Translations under genes and position numbers: made by a program
Shown: piece by piece, positions 37,301-49,489 of the stretch
Position numbering within the stretch: position 1 is the first letter of the stretch
How the letters are laid out: each line of letters begins with the position of its first letter
Assembly: GCF_020921035.1 (NCBI RefSeq)
Contig: NC_063153.1
Location: forward strand, 9,486,001-9,550,000
Direction: 5' to 3'
Length of the DNA: 64,000 nt
From: Rhodamnia argentea
Taxonomy: Eukaryota > Streptophyta > Magnoliopsida > Myrtales > Myrtaceae
The notes under the pieces: model-generated
The model's database searches: none
Seen by the model: the letters and a program-made list of their open reading frames with translations, nothing else
What the model was told of the DNA's origin: nothing

Positions 37301-40300
37301 GATATATGGGTCTAAGATAACCTCCAGAGAAATCATCTTGTAGATGTTCCCCCGTGTTATATATTTATTTATTTATTTATTTATTTATTTATTTTGGTCA
37401 AAACCCCAATGTTATATGACTCCAAATGTTTTTGCTCTCTAATGCAGACTGTTGATGTATTTGCAATTGTCACCTTATCTGGAATTCTAAGCAGATTGTT
37501 GAGCAGCGGAACAGTTCTTGTGGCCACCAGTAACAGAGCACCAAATGATTTAAATCAAGTACGTCAGCCTTTTGGAAAGCTGCACAACCTTTTTCCTTGA
37601 CTAGCCACTCATTGTACTTCGGAAGCTTTATTTGCTTCTGTATTGCCATGTCGAATTTGTCGGACCTGTATAAGCCATGAGTTTTGCCAGTCGCTGAATT
37701 AGTTAGTAGGTTCGAAGAATTCTGTTCGAGTCTGGAGTATGCTTATCTAATATTAGCAAAGTATGACATTCGTACTTTCTTAATTCTGCTTGCTTCACAT
37801 AACTTCTGCCTTTTGTAAGTTGTTGTGTTACAGGATGGTATGCAGCGGGATATCTTTCTTAAATTAGTCCGGAAATTGGAGGAACACTGTCAGACCATTC
37901 TGATAGGAAGTGACATTGACTATCGACGTCTTATAGCACAAAGAAGCATAGACCAGGTGAAAGACGGTGTCCTATGTTTTATGATTCTTTTAAATGGGAA
38001 AGTGCACAAGTAGACGACCAGTATTTCATATTTCAATCGTATGGTTGTTGAGATGTCAACTATGCAAGTGCAGGCTCATTTTTTCTGGCCTCTAGATGGC
38101 AATGCTCAGAAGGAATTCCAGAGGATGTGGCATGAGATAACAAGCAAGTCAGGCGGACAAATAACTTCTATGACTCTAGGAGTGATGTTTGGAAGGTACT
38201 CCATTTGTTAAGTAGCAGCATGGCTATAGTTTGATGAAACTGCTGTAATGCATATAAATCATAACAGAACGCTGGAGGTTCCAGAAAGCTGCAATGGAGT
38301 GGCACAGTTTACATTTGAGTATCTATGCGGTCGGCCGGTATGGTACTTTCCTCTCTTTGAGATTCAGTTACTTTATGTTATTGGTCTGTCATCCAGTAAG
38401 CTTCTTATTCGAGATCTTGTTTTACATGCATGATGCACAATTGAATCTCTCTTCATGACGGGTTAACATGGGTGCAGCTCTGTTATTTAGCGGCATGATG
38501 TGAACCCTTTTGTAAGGGAGAGTATTCAAAATATACGACCTGATTGAGACAGGAAAATGGAATAAATGAGCTAAACATCAATGTATGCACTGCTGAGTAC
38601 AGTATCTTGGAAAGCTAATCGGATATGTTGCTAATTTTGCGTTCTCTTAGTAAAGGGATGAAGGTAACAAATATCCCTGGACTTTTTTAAATTGTTTAAT
38701 GAGGTCCCTGAACTTTTTTTTGTTTATGCGATTGGTTCCTTAAAGTATATGCTTTTTTGTTCCAGTTAAGGAAATGTGCTGACGTGGACAGATGCATCGG
38801 CACCACATTAATGCTGACAAGACAAATTAGTGCTTGCATATAATTTTCTTGTGTGCTGGATAACATATCCAAAAACTTGCAATAACAAAAAACCAAACCC
38901 TAAGAGAAAAAAAGAGAGAAGGGGGAGGCAGTAAGGGGCAGTGGTGGCACCCCCCATATTTAAGGGGCAGCAAGGGGCAGTGCAGCAAGGCGGCACCCTT
39001 GCCGTCTGCCGTCTGCCGTTTGCCGTCGGGGTTCGGCCAACCCAGGCCACACATGGCCAGGGTCCTGCAGGCTGGGCCAGATCTGGCCTGGGGTCGCGAG
39101 TGTGGAGCCATATCCTAGGGTGGCACAATCCACACCGCTGGTAACCAAGGTTGCCCGACCTTGGATCATATTTCCTTTTTTCTGAGAATTTTAGAATATT
39201 AAATTTTTTTTACTGTTCCATAAATGTAGTACCTTTATTTATTTATTTTCTTGAATCCCATTAAGGGTGCCTTGTCAGCATTTGACGGCAACTTAAGGGC
39301 TATGACAGCATTTCCTTGCGTAATATCAAGCGAAGGCCCAACTTGAAAAGGAAAAGCATATAGTTTAAGGACCCAATTCACACAAAAAGAAAAGGTTCGT
39401 GTACCTGATTGAATAATTTGGAAAAGTTCAGGGAACTGTTGTGCCTTTATTCCTTTAGAAAAATAGTAGTTGCTGATGTTAAAGTACTAAGAGTAAAATT
39501 TCTTCATGATTTATAGAAAAAGAAATGATTCTACATCATCTCCATTGCTTTGTTCCACATGCAAGGAAGTTAATTAATCTTGTCAATTTGATATTTTCCT
39601 GGAAGTCTAGTAATGTTCTCTTACCTTCATTTTAAGGACAATGTCTCTGAACTTTCAAGTTAAGTTTTGATAAACGACCTCTAACCTCCTTTTATCATGT
39701 CAAGGTTGTTGCTTTTGTTCAAGGTTTTTCCGTCATGCACAGGTGGGAGCTGCAGATTACATTGCAGTTGCTAGGAACTATCATACTGTCTTCATATCTG
39801 ACATTCCAAAAATGAGCATGCACATCCGTGATAAGGTACATTACCATTTTCCAAGTACTGACTATTCATTCTGGAAATACTGCTTCATGGAATCTCTTAT
39901 GTATGGAGGACAATGGTATCAAGTTCTGATAAGATGTAAGTAGAATATTTTCTGATCGGACATGCAGATGAAAATGTAACAAACTCATACATGTTGAAAA
40001 TTTTTATGTGTGTGTGGACGCATGTGCGCCCTTCGAATACTGTTTATATACGGAGTATTTAATTCTGTACCTGTCTCTCAACAAGATGGAAAGCGATTTT
40101 TGTTAATCTTACCCGCTTTTATGCAGCATTTCTCATCGATTAATTTGTTTACAAATTTTAGGCAAGGAGGTTTATCACCCTCATCGATGAGCTATACAAC
40201 CATCACTGCCGCGTAGTTTGCACTGCAGCTTCTTCTATTGATGATTTGTTTCAAGGAACTGAAGATGGTACTCTGTTTGATTTGGAGAGGTGAGTCCTTT

Positions 40301-41726
40301 TTCAGTAAGATAATTATTCCATCCATTGCAGTCCGGAGACATAAGCACAGATGCGGTCTTCAGGCTTCAAGTGTTCTGATTTTCCCATGTTGAAACTTCT
40401 TTGACTTAAACGGTTTGGTCCTGCCTCAGAATTTAACAACTCGTCTTTTTATAGCAATGGAACATCTAAATGGACCCGTTTTCCTGCAGTTTTCCCGCCA
40501 TTTTATTTTAGTAGAAGCAGCATCCTAGGCCTATATTCCTGTCCACGGAGATATATCCTATATAGTTGAGAACCTCTAAGAGAAACAATGATGGCATAGT
40601 AACATGTGTTCTTTCATCACTTTAATGATTTAAGGATTTGTATCCTATAATCTCCATTTTCATGATGCAATATGACATTTCTGAGTGGAGCTTATAGAAA
40701 TGAGAAAATTCCTGGTGCACGGAAAGAAAGAATGGGAATATCATGAATGGAAAACCCTGGTTAACATTGTTATCCATGTCCCAGAAACTTGCTATAGCAA
40801 CTATGGATATCAAAACTAGGAATTAGTAGCCACTGCAAACCCAATACTTCCTACTTTCAATGTTCTAGATTTTGTTCTACAACTGTTTTGCTTGTGTTAA
40901 GTTGATTTGTGCTGGCGCAACAGGAATTTTGCAACTATAAAATATTTCCGTGCATTAACTTTGATGCTTGGTGGCTTGATTCCACACTATGAACTTATCA
41001 CTGTTTATGTATACTTGCCTTGCCAGCTTTCAATTTGAGACTGAGATAGAAGGAAGTAAACTTCGTCGGGATGTCCTAGCAGAAGGCAGTGTGAGTTCTG
41101 GAGGTGCACCTACTGGGATCATATCCATGCTATCTGGTGAAGAAGAAATGTTTGCATTTCGCCGAGCAGTAAGTGATCCTCTTTGATCTCTCTCTCTCTC
41201 TCTCTCTCACGACTATAGCTGGATACTATGATTGTTTTTCTCTCGCTACTTGGTGAAGGGTGCAGAGCTGCATTTGTTGGGCAGAGTGCACTTTCATTGG
41301 ATGGCGCCATTGCATGAGATATCATTAAAATACTAGTGAGACAGAAACAAAATAGTGAATGAACTGTTTTAATATCGTAACTACACAGAATTGCTAGTAA
41401 ACTGAGCTCTATTTTCTTGCTTGTTTTAGTTTCTTGTGTCTTCTTTTTCTTACTATTGATGCATATTGCACTGGATGGATGATATGGATCTGATCTAATC
41501 TTGTACGGTTGTTTCTACGCTTGATCATTTTCTTCTACTTGGACTTTCCCAATAGCACCCTAACATGTAGCTGTCCTTCCTCAGTTATGGCCCAGGTCCT
41601 TTTCTGAACTTTATGAGCTTGGTGCAGGTATCGCGCTTAATTGAAATGCAGACACCTTTGTATCTGGATGGAGTTCAGAGTTTTCATCCTTCTTTTGAGA
41701 GACATCGCCAAGAATTGCAACATTAA
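34357..41726 (+). CDS. AFG1-like mitochondrial AAA+ ATPase
   Basis: Fourteen exons: 34357-34501, 35175-35311, 35428-35570, 36121-36266, 36491-36570, 36981-37238, 37448-37558, 37834-37956, 38074-38195, 38268-38337, 39743-39835, 40162-40289, 41027-41168 and 41628-41726. They give an intact 598-residue frame with GT-AG introns. The N terminus is Arg-rich and lacks acidic residues for about 27 positions, as in a mitochondrial presequence. GPLKQYKELIKQGKL opens the conserved region. The Walker A motif GNVGSGKT is near residues 185-192, split by an intron. Walker B LCFDEIQ is near 298, and the sensor-1 ATSNRAPNDL near 330. The C-terminal block RRFITLIDELYNHHCRVV is typical of AFG1/LACE1 ATPases, which assist turnover of respiratory-chain proteins at the inner membrane. 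Intron 5 carries a TRIM element and intron 10 an inverted-repeat element. Confidence 0.93.
36632..36906 (-). mobile_element. TRIM (terminal-repeat retrotransposon in miniature) in an AFG1 intron
   Basis: Two direct repeats of about 70-87 bases (36632-36718 and 36836-36906) share GATTTTGTG-GATCAC and CAACT-TTCTAAAAG-TTAAGCTGG. Read on the minus strand, the sequence after the first repeat is TGATATTAGAGCATAAGG (ends at 36835). This is a good match to the plant tRNA-Met primer site. Before the second repeat is the polypurine tract GAGGGGGAG (36719-36727). The internal part is about 115 bases and codes for nothing. It is antisense to the host gene and sits within intron 5 between clean splice sites. 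Confidence 0.8.
37363..37395. repeat. (TTTA)n microsatellite
   Basis: About eight TTTA units in intron 6 of the AFG1-like gene, 50 bases before the exon 7 acceptor. Confidence 0.9.
38654..39453. mobile_element. Inverted-repeat element with GC-rich core (in AFG1 intron 10)
   Basis: The left end GGGATGAAGGTAACAAATATCC continues as CCCTGGACTTTTTTAAATTG-TTAATGAGGTCCCTGAAC. The right end in reverse complement reads GGAATAAAGGCACAACAG, then TTCCCTGAACTTTTCCAAATTATTCAATC. Farther in, both arms share a GCTGACGTGGACAG-like segment. The core (38930-39170) is GC-rich and contains short CGTCTGC repeats. No protein is encoded. The flanks TTAGTAAA and TTTAGAAAA may be a decayed target duplication. Confidence 0.7.
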
Positions 41727-42499
41727 AAGCATAGTGAATCACAAAGTGACAAAACCATTATCTTCCAATTGTTATATCTTATGTCTATTTGATCCCCAAC
41801 AGAAATAATCTGATATATTATTCAGTTAGTAAGTGCTAGATGAAGTCCTCAATCAATTATATAAAATTTGTTCTTTAGCCAGGTCCCCCAATTATTTAGG
41901 TAGGCCCTCTTTATCAGTATATTTTCCTTTATCTTTATGAGGACCTTTACTGAGAGAAGTTACTTCATTTGTCAGATTGAATGTCTTGGCCTTGGCCTTT
42001 GCAAAGCAATAAAAAAATTCTTAGCCTTGGATTCATCATGCGTTCTGACAGAGTAATGCGATGGTGGAGCATTTACTAGAAGTACCATATTTAACATGCT
42101 GATTCTGTTAGAGCAGATTCATGCCTATTCGCTGCCTCCCTTGACATTTCTTGTAATGGAAATCTAATGTCATGGTTAAGACGATTACACACTGGGGGAC
42201 TTCATGTTGTCATGGGGCAAGTTAGACTAACATCTTGTAATGTACAGGCTACATGTGTAAAGCAGATTCCTTGGGTATTTATCACATGAAGCTACCTTCG
42301 CAACAAAATACATGAAGTTACTGGGTGTCATCAGGATGTTTATGCTTGTACAGCTTGTATGATTTAATTCCTTAGTGAAACAAACCTTCCAATTTTGGCG
42401 CGCATTCTCATCAAACCCTGCATGCAAGAGAAAGTCCTGAGAAGCATGATCGTGAATAACTTATTCTGCCTCAAGATTGAGAGAAATAGACGATATTGT
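41727..42499. other. AFG1-like gene 3' region and intergenic sequence
   Basis: No gene or repeat recognised. The first part is probably 3' untranslated sequence. Confidence 0.45.
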
Positions 42500-43211
42500 T
42501 ACTGTGTATATTCAACATTGATCTTGGCATCAGGGTATCTTGAGAGAGCATTGAAAGCCTTGTTAGTTAGATACGATCATTGTTGCAGGGCACAGCTTGC
42601 TTCGACAGAAATCAACCACTTCAACAAAGATGGTTCCTTCTCTGCAGGGCCTCTTTGTCCACTGATGCATCTCACTCGATACCATCATCAACAGGCTGTT
42701 CCATTGTCACATAAGCCATTGCTCGCTGCAATGAAATACCCTCCTTCAGGGAACTGATCCGGGTTGTGTCTCTTGCACCTCATGGCTACATATTAAGACT
42801 AGAAGAAACAACAAAGCCGAAGTAAGTTTTTCTTAGGCACCCTTTCAGATTACATGCAGGAGCTAGGATGCTAAAACTTTTACATAGCAGCCATAAGAAT
42901 TTCTTATGTTGCAGATCGTTCTAGTTGATTTCTGAGCAGCATTAACAAGTTTTGTGGGTCATAAATTCCATCAAAGAATTCTTCCTGTTTTCTTCTCTTC
43001 CCTCCATCTAGAGATTTGACTGACGATGGCCTCCATGCATTTGGTGCTGAAGGAAGGTAATATAAGAAAGATGTTGGAACAGGAATATAGAATTGACCTC
43101 GTACATACGCAAATATGGAGGATCATAAGACATGGCAGTTCCTACATGCCCTAGAACTCTCAGAATAACTAACAAGATTATTAGATGTAGACTTCGTAAG
43201 AGTGACTTCAT
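42500..43211 (-). pseudogene. EG45 / plant-natriuretic-peptide-like pseudogene
   Basis: On the minus strand, exon 1 (43109-43211) is still open and reads a signal peptide MKSLLRSLHLIILLVILRVL followed by GTAMSYDPPYL, with a GTATGT donor in the family's usual place. Exon 2 (about 42500-42775) can be followed as NPDQFPEGGYFIAASNGLCDN-GTAC, but it then hits two stop codons. After VRCISGQRG a one-base deletion shifts the frame before CREGTIFVEVVDFC, and another stop follows. It is a broken tandem copy of the intact gene at 45262-45889, on the same strand. Confidence 0.85.
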
Positions 43212-45261
43212 ATTGTTCTTGCTGGTATAGCATCACCATATAGCCTAGACAGAGGTGGGTCAGATAGAAGGCTTGTGGTTCTCAAGCAATTCTCCTCGTT
43301 TTGATCATATCTATACACACAATTGAGTCCTGTCCATGCATAAATTTAAGACTCTCCGGCAAAATGACTTTTTATTGGTTGTTGTCATTTGTGCTATCTG
43401 AAGTTCTAATCTTTTACGTTTTCATTTTCTGTTATCATGCCTGTTTAGTTCAGTTGGAACTGATGTCATCTCCACCGTCCCAATACAATACATTGGAGGC
43501 TGGCTCTGCACATGACAAAGTTTTATGGTATTAGAAGTGCAAACTGTTCACAAGGAAAATTGGATGGTTTCATCCGTTGTCAGATGTCCACAGGATGGTC
43601 CGGTCATGTATGAAATTGACTAAAACTGCAACTTCTATATGTAATTAGACCTATATGTAATTAGACTTTTCCATTCACGTGGCATAAGGCACTCCTTTTA
43701 AACTAATGCTACCGCCTTTTATCTTTGCCGTAAACTAGTGCTACCACTTGAAGATTAGTATTCGGCCACTACAGATTTGATCAGCTAGGTCCCCCCTAAA
43801 TATATTATTTTTCTGATGAACTGCTCGAATATGCATGAGGTGATGTCATGTTCCAATTAGTAGGTATTCACTGGATAGCTAGTTCAATATGTCAGTTTTC
43901 ACAAAGATAGCACGAAGTCTAACAGAGTTAATGGCATATGTGATGAGAAAATGATGAAGATCAAATCGAATTGCCTCGGCGTCGGCGGCGGCTGCTCAGT
44001 GATTGAGTGGAATACCTTTTGTTGATTGATTGATCTTGTGGATGTGAACCTAGAAGCAAAAGCTGCTTTGAATTTTCGTTAATGGGTTGATGAGTGATAT
44101 GGTGGGTGAACAAGAGTAGGTCTTGAAATGCGCATGCAACTTTCACTACTGATAGTAGAAAAAGATTTGACGGCTCTCTCATAGGAAGTCCACGTTATAG
44201 ACTGAAATATGTCAAATCATTTATTGATTAGAGAAGCGCATTCGATCCTCGACATAATTAGCATTATCAGTGAAAGCCATCGTGATTAGCAACAGTGTGT
44301 GGAGTTGGAAATTGTCATTATCCACCCTTGAGTGAGAACACAGCTGGAGGCTTTTTCGTGGACTGGTTTGCAATTCCTTTCTATTGCATTAACAATAATA
44401 TGTGTTTAACCACTCATGTACTATAAGATTTATAAGAAAGTTTTACATCGAATAATTCGTATGGAGGGAAACGGTTAATTATTATAATTGATTCATAATT
44501 CATTAGCTTAAATTTTTTAGTAAAGGTGGGTCTAAGATTGATTCAAATTTTGGATTTAATCTTGGCAATCTTTCTGGATAAGATATTGGGCGATTCTTGC
44601 GCATTTTCAAAATGTACTTTATGTCTTTTCGGATGGTGGAAGTTTTTATTTTCTCTTTATAGTGATTGAACGTACGACTTCTAATTATTCACTTTGAAAA
44701 TGCTTCAATACATTTGCCACTGAACAGTGAAGAATGTTCTTGTCATCCCTTGCTTGGTTTATCTACGGGACTAATGCCTCGTTTGTTTAGTGAAAAACGT
44801 TTCTTGAATTTGTGAGGACCGGGTCGAGGTCGAACTTCCTTGAAAGTAGAAACATGAATATGGCTAATTGCATAGCAGCCAAACATGGGACATGATTATT
44901 TCCTTCGTTTTATGGTCTTGATCTCTCGGTAAGTTCATGAACAACTACTTCAAGGGGGAATCCATGAAACATAGCTATCGCACAAGACGGAAAGTTTCAC
45001 TCGGATTCTTATTCAAGCGATCATTCTTTCACTTTAAAGATGCAAACATCTACATTCGAATATGTCAAGGATGACATATGAATTTCAATATTGTGGGACA
45101 AAGTTCTAACTAGAGCCCTCTCCCAGTATTCGTTCCTTGGACAGAAACCCGATCATATCCTGCATTCAAGAACCAAAGCGAATGATTCATCCAACGATAA
45201 ACTGTTGGAGTACCAAAGAGAGAGAGAGAAAAGAAACAAATGTGTAGAACAATTTAGAAAT
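43212..45261. other. Intergenic, nothing recognised
   Basis: Non-coding, AT-rich. It separates the broken and intact EG45-like copies. I found no repeat boundary that would explain the duplication. Confidence 0.5.
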
Positions 45262-45889
45262 TTACGGGATATATTCGAGGTTGATTTTGGCAGACGGGGA
45301 CTTGGAGATGGCGGCAAAGGCGCTCTTGGATAAGAGAATGGTGGAGGGGCATGGAGACTTGGGGCAGTAGTCCACGACGGTGACATCCACTGTGCCATCC
45401 TTGCACGGCCTGTTGCTGCCGCTCAGACACCGCAGCCGATACCGTCTCTTGCAGGCGGCTCCGTTGTCCCACAACCCTTCGCTCACTGCCACAAACAGAT
45501 TCCCCGGAGGAAACTGGTCTGCCCTATACCCATTGCATCTGGTTGCTGCCCCCAAAGGAAAAAATGAAGGTAAAAACAAGTGTAAAGGGAGATACTTGAT
45601 ATATCATATAGTGCGCTATGTCACGTATGAGTGTTCCCCATGCTTTTTGGCCGATGTGCCGAACGAAAATTCATCATAGGAATAACCCTAAAATAAGTTC
45701 CGCCGGCTGAATTAGTTTGAAGGCTGAAAAGAGGGAGAAGAAAAGGAAAGTGTATTATGTAGGTTTGTACTTACGGGTGTACGGCGGATCATAGGAAGAA
45801 GCAGTCCCAACGTCTCCAAGAACGAACGAGCCCATCTCTTTGCTCATCAAGCTCATGAATACTACCATTGCCATTGCTATCCGACCCAT
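45262..45889 (-). CDS. EG45-like domain protein / plant natriuretic peptide-like
   Basis: Two exons on the minus strand, 45889-45775 and 45545-45262, give 132 residues. A signal peptide (MGRIAMAMVVFMSLMSKEMG) precedes GTASSYDPPYTPT, which continues across the intron. Then come QFPPGNLFVAVSEGLWDNGAA, RRYRLRCLSG, CKDGTVDVTVVDYC and SPCPSTILLSK. Six cysteines in the mature part fit the barwin/expansin-like double-psi barrel fold with three disulphides. Family members such as AtPNP-A are small secreted proteins that affect water and ion balance. They resemble expansin domain I but lack the wall-loosening C-terminal domain. The first upstream ATG after the TATA box was chosen as start. Alternative name: kiwellin-distant/barwin-related, which I consider less fitting. 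Confidence 0.88.
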
Positions 45890-45957
45890 CTCTCTCGGCA
45901 GCAAGTTTTGGAAGTCAATCTTGCAAGTTTCGAAGACCAATCTTATTCACGTTTGAC

Positions 45958-45966
45958 TATTTATAG
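45958..45966 (-). promoter_or_regulatory. TATA box of the EG45-like gene
   Basis: CTATAAATA on the minus strand, about 70 bases before the ATG. A long GA tract (minus-strand reading) directly adjoins it upstream. Confidence 0.7.

Positions 45967-46042
<76 letters not shown>
45967..46042. repeat. (CT/GA)n microsatellite abutting a core promoter
   Basis: About 37 uninterrupted dinucleotide units. On the sense strand of the EG45-like gene this is GAGAGA immediately upstream of the TATA box. Confidence 0.97.
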
Positions 46043-46046
<4 letters not shown>

Positions 46047-48634
46047 ACCAAAACGCACGATAAGAGCATGTCATTTTTATGCCGTCGGGAACTAAAAGAC
46101 AGCATGCATATGTACTTATCTCTATGCACGATCCGCAGGCTCTTCTATTTTCATAGGCTCGCCGGATGCTTTTCGTTCTTTCCTTTCCCCTCTTTGCGAT
46201 GACGAGGTTATCTTCACGACTTGGAACATTTTAAGGTTAAATTAAGTGGGTCGTTTTGTTATTCGCTTCTTGCATCGCTGGAAAGTGATGAGAAGAGAAC
46301 GCAGCTTCCACTTCGCAAGGAAGGAAAGGCTAAGACGTACGTGAAGCCCACTTCGATCCATATTCGCGTGCTAATTTGGTGTTCGGTTTAGTTGAAAATG
46401 TGTTGATTTAGGCTTCTGCCACCGGATATCGCTCGCGAGGATATGAGATCGACGCCTCCCCCTCACATATTTACATGGCACATGCAAATTCGACGTATCA
46501 TGGGAGATTCCTTAAGCGAGACTTGGTAATCTCTAAATGGTATTGTGTAGAGGTAGTCGATCGTAGATACAGATTGTGTTTTGGAACCAACATCTAAGAT
46601 GAACTTGTAACTATAAAAGGGGTGGGTTACAGCTGAAGACTCAAAAATAAAATTGTAAGAGTACAAGTATTTCACATGGATTTGTTAACTGTCACGTATC
46701 ATCTAACTCAGTAATTTGATTTTAAAATTTAATGAAAACTAGTGGAGGGTATAGATATACTAGTTTGGGATTTTTTGCAGTCAAAAAATTAATTTGAGGT
46801 AAGTTTATTATAAATATACTAATTTGAAATTTTTCTTAATATTAACCCTAATATAAAACCCTTTATCAGTTGATGATTCTCTCGCAACACCCTGTGCACC
46901 CACACCCACTTTCGTGAAAACCTTTTTCGTCTGAGCACGAGTACAGAGCCCCATTGGTGGAAACTTAAGATTTAGAAACGTGGGTTTACCTCAGCTTCTT
47001 AGAACATCGTTAAATACTTTGTTAATCTTAGACTAAAGGCATGTGTTAATCTCTCTGTGCTTATCTGGACATCATTTTCCCCTCCCCACTTCCATGCAAT
47101 CGACAGGGATCCCTGCAAGTGACAATCTTTATCTGAAATTCTGTTGACCAGTAGGGGGTTCCTTTATTCACTTGGAAAACCCACATTACAAAAGAGAGAG
47201 CTTAGTTTTCAGCAAAACAAAAAAAAAAAAGCTTTGAATTGCACTATATAATGCTCCACTTGACAATATTTCCATGTATCAAGATTGGATTTGGCCATGT
47301 CTTTAAAATAATGTTGTCATTAATTTAATGCCCCGACTTGTTAATTTGGGGAGCCTAAGAACGAGCTCGTCAACATATCCAATTGGATCTACCTTCACTC
47401 AAAAAATTAAAACGATGAATCATGGGTCAATTAGAATATATTAACCGCTCCACACCACATCAATTCTTCGATGTGGGATTTTTTTTTTTTTAACACAATT
47501 CCTACGTGCATCTCAATATTTAACCGATCCATTAACATAGTTCATGGATCTTAACTCATTAGGGCTTGCTAACGAATCCAATACGTGGCCACGTTATGAA
47601 AATATTGGGCGTGGAGATCATCTGATTGAGATAAGAAGCTTTAGGTGCTCTTTTTCCCTTCTAAACTATACCTTATAAAATGTAACTTTTGGCAACATGA
47701 CTTCTTTCTTTGGCATGAGAAACTGTTGATCAATGAACAAGTGTCGATCCACAAGATGGGAACTTTGGATCCACTGCCTGCACCTGCCAACTGACAGATC
47801 TTTAGATTGGGTGCATCTGAAGTCAACCATCAATCGCCCTACTTTTCTGGTGAGGACTATCTGATTATCAATGCCATTTACCACCCTCTCTCATCTACTT
47901 TTCCAAGGCCAACTTTCCAAGTACGGTGTGTTGGTAGGAAACTAGCCCGCAATCACCACCTTACTTGGGCCATTTCTGTTGCTGGGCCTTGGAAGAAATG
48001 ATCATGGACTCCAGGTGCTGCATGAATTCTCTCCTGCTTTTAAGTTTTTCGGCCGCCCCTAACCTCCTAGCTTTCATTTTACCTCTTCGGCCAGTCGCCC
48101 TACTTAGCTTTATTTAGGATTTGACGAAGATGGAACACTTGCTCAACTATTTGCGGCAGTCCCCCAGAGGACGTCTTGAAACTTAAGAGCGTAAACACAA
48201 AGCGAGCAAGCTTTTGAGCTGTGGTGGTCAATGGTTGAGGCAACTCGCTCCGACTTCAACCAAAATAGAAATGAAATTATTATGTCTCGTTATTATATTG
48301 TGACGTGATATTGCATAACGTGATAATGTTGTATGTACATTGACAAATTCAATTCACTCTTATCAGACATGACATAAAAGATTAATCGAAAACTTTTATG
48401 CTCTGTTATTATATCCAATAAGAGTGTTGGAATAGCTTTCAAAAGTACAAAACACATCATAAAATCGAAATTGGAGAAGGTCAGAATTATTAAAACCTAT
48501 AATAAGCACTTAAATGGTACCTTTTGTTGATGAGATATCTTCCTTTCCTCTTATTGGAAGTAAAAGACCCCAAGAGATATTACGAAAAATCTTCAAAGTA
48601 TATCCTTTTATGAATAACCTCTAAATGAAAATTA
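46043..48634. other. Intergenic, nothing recognised
   Basis: Mostly AT-rich, with one poly-A run near 47220. I found no gene, RNA or clear terminal repeat. Confidence 0.5.
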
Positions 48635-49440
48635 GGGAAAATTCTAAAAAAAGGCTCAAAGTCCTCTCGTTTTTTCAAATAAAGACCATAAGTGAACCTT
48701 GTTTTAAATAAGAACCTAAAATAATATAATATGTTTTAAATAAGTGTTTATAGTGGCTATAGTGTTTCAAAAAAGAGTTTGGTCTAAAGGACATTTTCGT
48801 CATTTCTCATTTTGACTTTTTTTTTTTGCATTTTTTTGCATTTTTTCCTTTTTCTATTTTTTAAAAGTTAAAAAAAAAAAAAAGAAGAGGAAGATACAGG
48901 CCTTGTGGTCGTCGTCCCAATGCCGGCGGGGCAACGGCGATACCCGGCGGGGTCTGCGGCGCCTCGGCAAGGGCCGGCAACCCCGCTGACCAGAGGCGAG
49001 GGCCCGGTGGCCCTCGCCAAAGATGGGAGAGGGCCGCGACCCTCTCCCGGATCAGGGCAGGTCGGCGCGAGCCCGGAGACCCTGCCGGCTATCGCCGTCG
49101 CCCACCAACGTTGGGATGGTGGCCACGGGTTGGAGAAGCGTGTGTGTGTCTTCTTCTTTTTTAAAAAAAATTATTTTTGCTAATTTCTAAGGAAATAGAA
49201 AAAAAAATTCTAATAAAAAAGAAAAAAATATCAAATAAGCAAAAAAATGAAAATGCCCTTGAAATTACGTCATTTTTTGAGATTTTATGATCACTTCAAG
49301 CCCTTATTTGAAATAATATTCACTTCAAACTCTTGTTTGAGAAAATAAAGACACTTCACACCCTTATTTGAGACGGGGTTTACTTGAGACTTTTATTTGA
49401 GAAAATTAAAGAATTTTGGACCCTTATTTGAAAATTTCTC
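48635..49440. mobile_element. Inverted-repeat element with very GC-rich core
   Basis: The left arm (about 48635-48800) repeats phrases such as TTTCAAATAAAGACC and TTTTAAATAAG. The right arm (about 49250-49440) has several reversed units (CCCTTATTTGAAATAATATTCACTTC, CCCTTATTTGAGACGGGG, CCCTTATTTGAAAATTTCTC). Between them is a GC-rich block (48900-49140) rich in GGCGAGGGCC and GGCCCTCGCC, able to form hairpins. The unit structure suggests a Mutator-like element. No protein domain is recognisable in the core. Confidence 0.65.
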
Positions 49441-49489
49441 GGAAGATTATCCAGCGTGTAATCATGCCTTTATATGGCATATGCGTCAT

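Noticed and set aside
38808-39169. Several overlapping open frames on both strands with Cys- and Pro-rich translations
   Set aside because: They fall in the GC-rich core of an inverted-repeat element in an AFG1 intron. No frame has family features, and splice sites skip the region.
48905-49183. A 92-residue Gly/Pro/Arg-rich open frame
   Set aside because: It is a product of the GC-rich transposon core and runs into the AT-rich arm, ending in Phe/Lys runs.
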